A stretch of DNA of 11,448 bases from UBA9647 sp049522195 (lineage in GTDB: Bacteria; Bacteroidota; Ignavibacteria; UBA10030): NCBI GenBank assembly GCA_049522195.1, contig JBEKOB010000109.1, positions 1 to 11,448 of the forward strand, given 5' to 3'. This document shows positions 1 to 7,493 of the stretch, piece by piece (position 1 is the stretch's first letter; each line of letters begins with the position of its first letter). The translations under genes and the position numbers were made by a program. The notes below the pieces were generated by a model. The model made no database searches, had not been told where the DNA came from, and was given only the letters and a program-made list of their open reading frames with translations.

Positions 1-2146
1 TAAAGTCGTACTGGACCCATTCGGTCGTTCCCTTCCGCGGCCACCAATGCAGGAACGGCAGCGTATGATCGATAGAGTTCTTCGGTTCCAGCTGATCGTT
101 GATCGCATCTGCCCGTCGCTTGTCAGACGCTGTTACCTTGCTTGTAAAGGCGATTGTTGGTGCAGGCAGCGGCCGCGCCGCCGAAACCTCGCGCGCCGGC
201 CACACCTCCATTTGTCCCAGCCCACGATGAGCCCAGGCGTAGTAAGGAATGGCAGTGAACTCCTGGGGAGGATCGGAGACGACGGTTTTCTCCAGAGTTC
301 TTCTGACTGGGATCGCCGTAGACTTGATCAGCTGAACACCATTCAAAAGGTCCTTGCGGAATTCCGTCCTCAGAGGCGCAGCGTCGCTCAACACCAGGTT
401 TGTGACATTTCCATCCTTATTATCGGGCCATTCTGCGCAGAACAATATCGGACCACGTTCCAGTGCTACGCGCCCTTTGTCGTCGAGGAGCTTCTCATTT
501 GCGACGACTCTGCGGACAGGCATCGGGAAGCCGATGTCGACGGTATCCCCTTTTTTCCACTCGCGCCGTACCGTCGCGTACCCTTTGTCGACTGAAAACG
601 AAATCGGATGGCCATTAACTTTCAGGCTCACCTTCGCGTCGGCCTGGTCAAGATACCGATAGAGATCGCTTGGCACAGGGCGATTTTGTGCCCAGCCGGG
701 GATCCTGATCTTAATCGCGAATTCACCCGATGAGCTCGGATCAACCTGCACCCGGATCGATCCATCCCAGGGATAGAGTGTGGATTGAGTCATCGTCACC
801 GTGCGCTCCCCCAACTTGATCGTCGACTCACCGCTGATGAAAAGATTGACGAAGATATCACTGCCATCCTCTGCATAGATGTAACCCGCGATCGAAGGAA
901 CAAACCGCGAAACGTTGGGAGGGCAGCAGGCGCATTCGAACCATTCTGCTCTGGTCGCGCCCCGGAACGATTCCAGCGGATTTGGATAGAAGAAACGATT
1001 TCCTTCCATCGACACGCCTGAAAGAAATCCATTATAGATGATGCGCTCGAGCACATCGATATACTTAGCGTCGCCGTGGAGCAAGAACATCCGGTAGTTC
1101 CAAAATGCATTCGCGATGGCAGCGCAGGTTTCGCAGTAGGCGCTCAAGTTGGGCAAGACATACGGATGGCTGAAGCCTTCGTTCCCGCCTGTCGCACCGA
1201 TCCCCCCTGTCAGGTACATCTTCGAGCCAACGACATCCTGCCAGATCTTGTCGAGGGCCTTGACATAGGAGGGATCTCCGGTGAGCGCGGCCACATCGGC
1301 CATTCCGGAATACATATATGCTGCACGAACGGAGTGCCCGACAGCGCTGTCCTGATCGACAACGGGCATGTGGTCTTGCGCGTATTCGCCGATCAATTCG
1401 TGTCCAGCCTTGTCTCCTCGTTCATCGAGGAAAAATTTCGCAGTCCTCAGATACTTGTCCTCACCGGTGATGCGATAGAGCTTGCAGAGTCCGATCTCAA
1501 TGACCTGGTGTCCGGGCACCTCGTGTCTTCCATTCGGACCGAACGTGCTGCAGACGAGATTCGCGTTCTTCAGTGCAACGTCAAGAAGGTTCCGCTTGCC
1601 TGTCGCAAGATAATGCGCGGCGGCCGCTTCATACAAGTGGCCCGCACAATAGAGTTCGTGACTTCCATCCTTCTCTCCTACCCAGCGTTCCTTGCCTCCT
1701 GGAGGAGAGTATGTTGAATCCATCAGTTTCCGCGGCGTGTAGAGATAGCCATCTTTTTCCTGGGCTGCTGCAATCAGCGCGATCAGGCTGTCGAGGTACT
1801 CGGAGAGCTGCTGATCCGGATGAGTCGCGAGTGAGTACGACGCTCCTTCGATCGCTTTGAAGACATCTGAATCGTTAAACTGATATCCACGATAGCTTCC
1901 GCTCTTCAGGCCGGCGGCTTTGGCGAAATTGTCAACTCTGCCCGTCACTTCGCACTCTTTGAAGTTGTGCGGGATGGTCACTGTCCTATTGATCTCGAGG
2001 CGCTGTGACCAGAAGCTGTCCTTGATATGGACGTTTGTGAACGGCACGGGCTTGATTGGATAATCTTGCGCTCCCTGTCCAGCGTTTACGACAGATGACA
2101 CGATAAGAAGCACCGCGAGAGCGAATGTCAACTGAGAAGATTTCAT
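1..2146 (-). CDS. Secreted GH127 beta-L-arabinofuranosidase-like protein (HypBA1-like), 3' end outside window
   Basis: I translated this frame by hand from ATG 2146: 715 codons with no stop, leaving through the left edge, so the C-terminus is missing. Residues 1-22 look like a signal peptide (basic start, hydrophobic stretch, V-N-A before the likely cut), so the enzyme acts outside the cytoplasm. The body matches the GH127/DUF1680 family, which hydrolyses beta-L-arabinofuranosides using a zinc-bound cysteine nucleophile. Visible family motifs are HELYCAGHL (163-171), NEGF with candidate acid/base E323, E-T-C (E339, C341) and ECACCPPN (C407, C408). The E323-E339 spacing of 16 equals that of E322/E338 in HypBA1, so the E/C/C/C metal set is complete. 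The visible end (HWWPRKGTTEWVQYDF) resembles the start of a C-terminal sandwich domain of Bacteroidota homologues. A strong GGAGGT lies 9 nt before the ATG. It sits 27 bp after the other hydrolase and is surely co-transcribed. Exact substrate is inferred. Confidence 0.9.
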   Translation of the reverse strand, partial: MKSSQLTFALAVLLIVSSVVNAGQGAQDYPIKPVPFTNVHIKDSFWSQRLEINRTVTIPHNFKECEVTGRVDNFAKAAGLKSGSYRGYQFNDSDVFKAIEGASYSLATHPDQQLSEYLDSLIALIAAAQEKDGYLYTPRKLMDSTYSPPGGKERWVGEKDGSHELYCAGHLYEAAAAHYLATGKRNLLDVALKNANLVCSTFGPNGRHEVPGHQVIEIGLCKLYRITGEDKYLRTAKFFLDERGDKAGHELIGEYAQDHMPVVDQDSAVGHSVRAAYMYSGMADVAALTGDPSYVKALDKIWQDVVGSKMYLTGGIGATGGNEGFSHPYVLPNLSAYCETCAAIANAFWNYRMFLLHGDAKYIDVLERIIYNGFLSGVSMEGNRFFYPNPLESFRGATRAEWFECACCPPNVSRFVPSIAGYIYAEDGSDIFVNLFISGESTIKLGERTVTMTQSTLYPWDGSIRVQVDPSSSGEFAIKIRIPGWAQNRPVPSDLYRYLDQADAKVSLKVNGHPISFSVDKGYATVRREWKKGDTVDIGFPMPVRRVVANEKLLDDKGRVALERGPILFCAEWPDNKDGNVTNLVLSDAAPLRTEFRKDLLNGVQLIKSTAIPVRRTLEKTVVSDPPQEFTAIPYYAWAHRGLGQMEVWPAREVSAARPLPAPTIAFTSKVTASDKRRADAINDQLEPKNSIDHTLPFLHWWPRKGTTEWVQYDF

Positions 2147-2173
2147 CTGAGATGGACCTCCAAAGTTCTGATA

Positions 2174-4540
2174 TCAGTCTTTTGGTCTCGATACCACGCA
2201 GTCGTACAACTCAGCAGTTGGTTTATTATTCCTGGCACGAAATGTAATTGCCACTCTTTGTTTTCCACCGACGAGCTCGCGTGGAATATCGTACTTCCTC
2301 TCAACAATTTCGGTTTCCTTCGAGGTGCCTATCGATTCAGTGACTATCTTCACACCGTCAACAAGAACATCGAAAGCGGATTCTTTTTCCCCTCCCCCGA
2401 ATACGCACGCGAGCTTGTTGGCCTGATCCGGCTCAACAGTGACATCGTACCGGAACGAGAGAGGAGATTTCACCCATTTTCGTCCATTCCTCTCACCTTT
2501 CTCAAACCGCCATGCCTGGAAATTATGGTCGCGATCTGACCGTTGATCGCCAACGAGCACGCGGTCGAGAACTCCGGGCGCGAGCCGGGGACGCGAATCC
2601 TGAAGCGCCTGCCATTCCTGCGGCGTGTAGACATTCCAGTAGACAGCATATCGCTGCCCGAAGATCTTGTAGAACGGAATAAGTGTTACGTCCTTTGGCT
2701 TTCCACTTCCGACAGTCTGAAAGGTGAGGGGTTTGCCCTTCACAGGTTTGATCCAGGTGTTTGGATCCGGATTCGACACAACAAGCGATGGAACTGGAAT
2801 CGCTGCCCCCTGTGAAACCATGCGATGCACGTCCGGCAGCCCCAGACCCCTCTGCATTTCCTTTGTCATCGCTTCATTCCCCAAGGCACCGGCGAGTACG
2901 ACAGGACCGTAGAGAATTGCGCTGACCGTAGGATCATCCGGGAATCGTGACAGCTTTAGATCCATCGGCAAATGGAGTTGCACTCGGTCTCCATTGCTCC
3001 ACTTCCGATGCAACTCAACATAACCCCTGGCATTGGCCGTCACATGCTGTGCTTTCCCGTTCAGCTTCACTTCAAACTTGTCCGTGGTCCAGGAGGGAAT
3101 GCGGATGAACAAAGTAAAATCCTGAGATGACCGCAGCTTGACGGTGATCGTTGTCCCCTGCTCTTCAGGGAATCTGGTTTCCTGTCGAATCGTCGCTCCC
3201 TTTTCAGTCCATTGTACTTCAGATGAGACAAAGAGGTTGACGTACACTCCTTGTTCACTCTTGAAGCAGATGCTGCTTCCGAGTTTAGCGAACGACTCAA
3301 TGCCGGAGCCGTTACAGCAGAAGTACGACGAATCAGGAATGCCAAACATCTTGAAGAGCCCCGATTTCAAAGGGACGTAATACATGATCGCCCCGCCAAC
3401 ATCGGGGTGATGAGTAGGGAGTATCGCGCTGAACAATGCGCGCTCATAGTAATCGGCGAACCGGGCATCGGCTGACCATGAGAAAAGATGGTCAGTCAGT
3501 TTGAGCATGTTATACGTGCAGCAATTCTCATGCGATTCCTGGCTCAACTGGTCTGAAAGGTGATGCGGATCTTCGCGCCAGTATTCGTAGTTGCTCGTGC
3601 CGCCGGTCGCATAAGATCGCACATCGACGACCTCGTTCCAGAAATAGGACGCCGCTTCGAAGTACTGCTTGTCACCGGTAAGCTCGTACTCTCGCGCCGC
3701 TCCGATGACCTGAGGTATGTGCGTGTTGACGTGCAGCCCTTTGAGTTGGTCTTTGTGATCGATCAACGGATCGATGAACGAGCGCTTCTCGAATCTGCGA
3801 GCCAGGGCAAGATGGGCCGGATCACCCGTGATCCCGTACAGGTTCGCCAGGATCTCGGCCATGCCACCAAACTCGACTTTCAACATCGCCTGCATCTGCT
3901 TCTCATCGAGACGGTCGGTGCGCATCTTTACCCATGAAGCCATTTTCGTCAAGACATCGAGAGCCTGCTGGTTGTCACACATCGTGTACAGGTCGAACAA
4001 GCCTGCCATGATCTTGTGCAGCGTGTAGTACGGCGCCCACACGCGCTTCCCGCCTTCCACTCGATCGATCATCTCCTCAGGATAAGCGCTGAGATACCCG
4101 GCAAATCCAAGTGCCTGCTGGCACTTCGCCAATGCATCCACCACATGCTTCCCCTTTTCCTTCAGGCGTTCATCTCCAGTTGCAGCATACATCAAAGCGC
4201 AGGCGGACATGAAATGGCCGGTGAAGTGACCGCGCAGCTCGCAGTTTGGCGCCTCCCAACCACTGAGCGGCTCGGCTTTCGATGGCAATCCAGCATTGAC
4301 GCGGAAGTTGTGGACTAAACGATCGACGCTGAGACTCAACAGGTATTCTCTGTTTCGATCAACGAGATCTTTCATAGGTCCTGAAAGCAAACGAATTTGT
4401 TTCAGGTCGAACGGTCGTGCCTTAAAATGGACTTTCTCCGCGGCAGCGGATTTAGTTTGGACCGATCCGTCCTTTGCTTCTGCAAGATGAGAGGACGAGA
4501 TCAATGAGAGAAGTATGCCCGCAACAAGAATAGGTTTCAT
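2174..4540 (-). CDS. Secreted GH127/GH146-type beta-L-arabinofuranosidase-like hydrolase (DUF1680)
   Basis: This 788-residue protein starts at ATG 4540. The frame stays open to 4648, but the 36 extra residues are encoded by an intergenic inverted repeat, and only the 4540 start gives a clean signal peptide (MKPILVAGILLSLISSSHLAEA). The N-terminal two thirds is a DUF1680-type alpha/alpha barrel with the motifs GHFTGHF (104-110), YYTLHKIMAGL (171-181), HENCCTYNMLKLTDH (E338, C340) and SYFCCNGSGIES (C408, C409). These supply the Glu/Cys/Cys/Cys zinc site with a cysteine nucleophile known from GH127. E319 in SNYEYW is the best acid/base candidate. A beta-sandwich region follows, and the last ~130 residues (from about GVLDRVLVGDQ) look like a DUF6805-type domain. 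It belongs to a different subgroup from the downstream hydrolase (TYNMLKL versus CCPPN signature), and I cannot decide GH127 versus GH146. The ribosome binding site is weak (GAG about 7 nt upstream). Likely role: arabinose release from plant-wall glycans. Confidence 0.88.
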   Translation of the reverse strand: MKPILVAGILLSLISSSHLAEAKDGSVQTKSAAAEKVHFKARPFDLKQIRLLSGPMKDLVDRNREYLLSLSVDRLVHNFRVNAGLPSKAEPLSGWEAPNCELRGHFTGHFMSACALMYAATGDERLKEKGKHVVDALAKCQQALGFAGYLSAYPEEMIDRVEGGKRVWAPYYTLHKIMAGLFDLYTMCDNQQALDVLTKMASWVKMRTDRLDEKQMQAMLKVEFGGMAEILANLYGITGDPAHLALARRFEKRSFIDPLIDHKDQLKGLHVNTHIPQVIGAAREYELTGDKQYFEAASYFWNEVVDVRSYATGGTSNYEYWREDPHHLSDQLSQESHENCCTYNMLKLTDHLFSWSADARFADYYERALFSAILPTHHPDVGGAIMYYVPLKSGLFKMFGIPDSSYFCCNGSGIESFAKLGSSICFKSEQGVYVNLFVSSEVQWTEKGATIRQETRFPEEQGTTITVKLRSSQDFTLFIRIPSWTTDKFEVKLNGKAQHVTANARGYVELHRKWSNGDRVQLHLPMDLKLSRFPDDPTVSAILYGPVVLAGALGNEAMTKEMQRGLGLPDVHRMVSQGAAIPVPSLVVSNPDPNTWIKPVKGKPLTFQTVGSGKPKDVTLIPFYKIFGQRYAVYWNVYTPQEWQALQDSRPRLAPGVLDRVLVGDQRSDRDHNFQAWRFEKGERNGRKWVKSPLSFRYDVTVEPDQANKLACVFGGGEKESAFDVLVDGVKIVTESIGTSKETEIVERKYDIPRELVGGKQRVAITFRARNNKPTAELYDCVVSRPKD

Positions 4541-4695
4541 TGGTTTCTCACAAAGGAAACTCTCGAAACTCCGATGAAAAGGACGAAGATGAACCGCCAA
4601 GAGCGCCAAAGATCTGAGATATGAGAACATGAGAATCTCTGGAACCATTCTTCGCGTTTCTTTGCGTGCTTGTCGGTTTGTCTTTCATTAACCGG
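4541..4695. repeat. Intergenic imperfect inverted repeat between dehydrogenase and hydrolase
   Basis: This 155-bp gap holds two arms of an imperfect inverted repeat. The left arm is 4592-4612 (AACCGCCAAGAGCGCCAAAGA). The right arm, 4659-4678, reads AACCGACAAGCACGCAAAGA on the minus strand. By eye they form about 18 base pairs with three mismatches and one bulged G. The loop contains a tandem 8-mer pair, ATGAGAAC/ATGAGAAT (4621-4636), and a small GAGAT/ATCTC stem. In the transcript this could fold into a long hairpin just before the hydrolase pair, which could process, stabilise or attenuate the mRNA. It may equally be a dispersed intergenic repeat. There is no U-rich tail, so it does not look like a standard terminator. 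Confidence 0.6.
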
Positions 4696-5748
4696 CTAGT
4701 ACGTGATCATCACTTTCACAGCGTGATCACGGTAGTCCGCGTTTAATGCAAACGCCTGTGGCAGCTGTGCAAGCGGGAAACGGTGGCTGACAAGACCCTT
4801 GACATCAATGAGACCTTTTTCAACAAGATCGATGGCCCGGGGGTAGGTGTGCTTCATTCGCCTCGAAAGCAGGATCGTGAGTCCCTTGCGGCGGGCTGTT
4901 GAATGATTCATCGTGAGTTGGTCCTCGCGTGGAATTCCCACCAATACAACGCGACCACCGGGCCGCGTCATTTCCGCAGCAAGCTGAATGGTGGCATCTG
5001 CCCATGCGGCTTCAAAGGAAACATCAACACCGCGGCCGAGCGTTTGTATCAGCAATTTTTCTCTTGCATCCGTTCGGGCCGAATCGATTGGTATGCCGCC
5101 ATATTTCTCAACAAGAGCGAGGCGCCATGGGAGCTGTTCGACGACATAGATTGGCTTCATCCCGGCCAGCGAAGCCGCCTGGAGAATCAGCAACCCGATT
5201 GGCCCAGCCCCGATGATGACTGCTGATTCATCTGCCGTAGGTTTTGCGAGGTCAACCGCGTGGAGAGCAACTCCGAGAGGTTCCAGGAGCGCACCGGATT
5301 CGTGATCTAAGAAATCGGGAAGCGGAAAGCAGCAGCGGGCCGGCATCACGATCCATTCACAGAAACAGCCGCCATCTGGATACAATCCACAAAAGTGGAG
5401 ACTCGTGCAGAGGTTTGGATGTCCGCGCTGGCACAATTCGCACATACCGCATGGCTGAGCCGGATCCACTGCTACGCGCATTCCACGTTCCAGCCGGACC
5501 AGGTCCTCGGTGAAGGCCTCCTCACCGACCGACTCCACCGTGCCTGCAAACTCGTGCCCCAGAACGAGCGGGGCCCGCAGCTTGGTGTCGCCGATTTGCG
5601 CGTCGAGATAGGTGTGGAGGTCACTCCCACAAATCCCAGCTGCCCCGATTCGTATCAAGACCTCGCCTTTCGAGGGAGGCCTTGGATCGGAGAGCTGTTC
5701 AACTCTCAGGTCACGCGGAGCATGGAGACGTACACCCGTCATTGCCAT
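4696..5748 (-). CDS. Zinc-dependent medium-chain alcohol/polyol dehydrogenase (NAD type)
   Basis: This 350-residue MDR-superfamily protein is of typical length for sorbitol, L-arabinitol or threonine dehydrogenases. The catalytic zinc ligands are visible as C40 (GICGSD), H65-E66 (GHEF) and E156 (LLEPLGVA). The structural zinc set is C100, C103, C106 and C114. The Rossmann loop is GAGPIG (180-185), and E204 at the end of the next strand (YVVEQ) favours NAD over NADP. The start at 5748 is set by a GGAGGT 6 nt upstream; a second ATG six bases in is less well placed. It lies between the isomerase and the secreted hydrolases on the same strand, so it probably acts on a sugar or polyol of the same diet: L-arabinitol, or L-arabinose itself in an oxidative side route. 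The sequence alone does not fix the substrate, and no arabinonate dehydratase or other oxidative-route partner is present. Confidence 0.9.
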   Translation of the reverse strand: MAMTGVRLHAPRDLRVEQLSDPRPPSKGEVLIRIGAAGICGSDLHTYLDAQIGDTKLRAPLVLGHEFAGTVESVGEEAFTEDLVRLERGMRVAVDPAQPCGMCELCQRGHPNLCTSLHFCGLYPDGGCFCEWIVMPARCCFPLPDFLDHESGALLEPLGVALHAVDLAKPTADESAVIIGAGPIGLLILQAASLAGMKPIYVVEQLPWRLALVEKYGGIPIDSARTDAREKLLIQTLGRGVDVSFEAAWADATIQLAAEMTRPGGRVVLVGIPREDQLTMNHSTARRKGLTILLSRRMKHTYPRAIDLVEKGLIDVKGLVSHRFPLAQLPQAFALNADYRDHAVKVMITY

Positions 5749-5787
5749 GGATCTACCTCCCTTCCTTCCGCCGAAGTCTCGATTCGA

Positions 5788-5847
5788 AGGGGCTGAAGCC
5801 CCTCTGTGTAATTGGGGATTGTTCCTTCCCCCGACCTGAAGGTCGGG
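5788..5847. repeat. Paired short hairpins (REP/BIME-like) downstream of the isomerase
   Basis: Two compact perfect palindromes lie in the isomerase-dehydrogenase gap: AGGGGCT-GA-AGCCCCT (5788-5803) and CCCGACCT-GA-AGGTCGGG (5830-5847). Both have the same CTGAAG centre, so on the transcript each would be a GC-rich stem closed by a UUCA loop. They are 26 bp apart. This look is typical of dispersed REP-like intergenic repeats, and such paired hairpins can stabilise the 3' end of an upstream message. Neither is followed by a T-run on the minus strand, so I do not call a rho-independent terminator. Whether copies exist elsewhere in the genome cannot be seen here. Confidence 0.65.
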
Positions 5848-5990
5848 TCAATTGCGGCTGCCCTATTCTCTTTTGGACCTGCTTACCCCTAGGGACCTGC
5901 GTGGCGAGAAGGAGGGCCAATTCGCGTTTGTTGGTTGCCTTTCTTCTTCAAGCCGCTCAATGCGACTCTGCTCGAATTGGTGCAGACAGC
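5848..5990. other. Remaining isomerase-dehydrogenase spacer with short repeats
   Basis: This part of the 242-bp gap shows no credible ORF. It contains an 8-bp direct repeat GGACCTGC (5875-5882 and 5893-5900) flanking a CCCTAGGG palindrome (5887-5894). It also contains an 8-bp perfect inverted repeat, CCAATTCG (5917-5924) with CGAATTGG (5973-5980), 48 bp apart. These could be operator-like or chance. Nothing recognisable as a promoter was found. Confidence 0.35.
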
Positions 5991-7469
5991 TTAGAACATG
6001 CTTTCGCCGTCATACAGCGTGCCTGCCGGCCGATTGAATGAGAGATCCTTGATCCCCATCAATCGCATCGCATCCCAGAGCGAGCGCCCGGAATGATCAA
6101 ACGCCACAGCTGTATGATGCGGGAATCTCTTTTCAAGAAGCACGTGGCGATAGAATCTTCCCATCTCGCGCACCGCGAAGACCGCTATGCAGCCAAAAGA
6201 TTTCGGATTGATGTTGAGTATTTCTCCTTCTGCGACGTAGGCCTTGAGCTCCGCGTCTGCCGTCGACTGGAGTCTGAATAATGTCATCTTGCCCGGACGT
6301 ATCTGACCTTCCAGCGTGCCCCGTGTAATGTGCGGATCCTTTCCCGGCTCCATCAGACGGTGCATGATCAACTGATATTTCATCTCGAACGTCGCCATGC
6401 ATGCTGAAGATGTGTTGCCACAGTGGAATCCCATAAAGAGGTCGTTGTTCGTGTATTGCCCGACGGTGGCGCGAGACTCATCATACATGTCCTGCGGGAC
6501 CGTATTATTGATGTCAAGGATTGCCGCAGGCATTTCCGTTGCGCAGGTGGCCACGTACTCGCTCAGTGCCCCGTAGATGTCCGATTCGCAGGATATGGGA
6601 ATGCCGTGCGTTGCCAACCTGGAGTTGATGAAGCATGGAACAAATCCGAAAAACTTCTCGAACGACGGCCAGCACTTGTTGGCGAACACAGCGTACTTCG
6701 AGGCGCCAAGGTTCTTTTCCATAAAATCAAGAAGTGCGATTTCGAACTGCGCAAGCGGCTCCAGAAGGTCAGGATACATATTACCTTTTCCCAATTCCTT
6801 CGCCATTTCGGCCGCGACCGGTTTGATGCGAGAGTCCCCCTTCTTCGAGAGAAAGAGATCGTACATATCAAGCTCACTGTTTTCCATGATCTCTACGCCT
6901 ATATCGAACAACGGCTTAATCGGCGCGTGACATGTCAGGAAATCATAAGGACGAGGTCCAAACGAAAAGATCTTCAGCTGCTTAAGCCCGAGGAATACTC
7001 TGGCAACCGGAACAAATTCACTTATCATCTCCGCCACATCCGCCCCAGACCCTACAGGATTTCGTGGTATATGGACATTGAGATTCCGCAATCCGACGTT
7101 GTAAGATGCACTCAGGAGTCCGCAATAGGCATCGCCTCTGCCATCATACAGATCTTTTCCTGTCTCCTCCGCAGCCGCGGCGAGCATAACCGGCCCCTGG
7201 AATTTCTGTGCAAGGAGCGTCGTCGGTCCTTCCGGACCAAAGTTTCCTAGATAGAGAACGAGAGCATTGATTTTCTTGTCGTGCAGCTCGTCCAGCGCCT
7301 TCACGACATCGTTCTCGTTTTCGACGATCGTCTGAAGTTCAACGACAGGGATGTTCCTGGCCTTGCACTCCTCAACAACCTTGATCCGCCGCTTCTTCGA
7401 CAGCTCAGCGGGGAAACAGTCACGGCTCACAGCTACGATACCCATTGTCACAGACGGAATATTCTTCAT
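5991..7469 (-). CDS. L-fucose/L-arabinose isomerase family protein (FucI fold), probable L-arabinose isomerase of the operon
   Basis: This 492-residue cytoplasmic protein resembles the FucI-like isomerase group (COG2407 type), not classical AraA: none of the AraA N-terminal signature is present. Candidate Mn-binding residues are E295 (ISCESDIYG), D319 (AILDINNT) and a histidine at 451/452 (FPHHTAVAFDH). The E-D spacing of 24 equals that of E337 and D361 in E. coli FucI. H349 (GFHCGNTS) is also likely to be in the active site. Such enzymes interconvert aldoses and ketoses. Between araD and the arabinofuranosidases, the natural reaction would be L-arabinose to L-ribulose, feeding AraB. This assignment rests on context; L-fucose or D-arabinose isomerisation is the alternative. 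It starts at ATG 7469, with AAGGAG 7 nt upstream, 24 bp after araD. Family confidence is high, substrate moderate. Confidence 0.85.
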   Translation of the reverse strand: MKNIPSVTMGIVAVSRDCFPAELSKKRRIKVVEECKARNIPVVELQTIVENENDVVKALDELHDKKINALVLYLGNFGPEGPTTLLAQKFQGPVMLAAAAEETGKDLYDGRGDAYCGLLSASYNVGLRNLNVHIPRNPVGSGADVAEMISEFVPVARVFLGLKQLKIFSFGPRPYDFLTCHAPIKPLFDIGVEIMENSELDMYDLFLSKKGDSRIKPVAAEMAKELGKGNMYPDLLEPLAQFEIALLDFMEKNLGASKYAVFANKCWPSFEKFFGFVPCFINSRLATHGIPISCESDIYGALSEYVATCATEMPAAILDINNTVPQDMYDESRATVGQYTNNDLFMGFHCGNTSSACMATFEMKYQLIMHRLMEPGKDPHITRGTLEGQIRPGKMTLFRLQSTADAELKAYVAEGEILNINPKSFGCIAVFAVREMGRFYRHVLLEKRFPHHTAVAFDHSGRSLWDAMRLMGIKDLSFNRPAGTLYDGESMF

Positions 7470-7493
7470 GTACGGTCTCCTTTCACATTCGTA

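Noticed and set aside
4541..4648. N-terminal 36-residue extension of the first hydrolase from a start at 4648
   Set aside because: It is encoded by the intergenic inverted repeat and would bury the clean signal peptide that begins at 4540.
5788..5847. Rho-independent terminator after the isomerase
   Set aside because: The hairpins are strong, but no T-run follows either one on the minus strand, and the same-strand genes downstream appear to continue the operon.
6423..7250. Plus-strand ORF of 275 residues opposite the isomerase
   Set aside because: It is wholly antisense to a well-supported gene and its translation resembles no protein family; similar plus-strand shadows at 1076-1717, 7281-7967 and 8259-9050 were rejected for the same reason.
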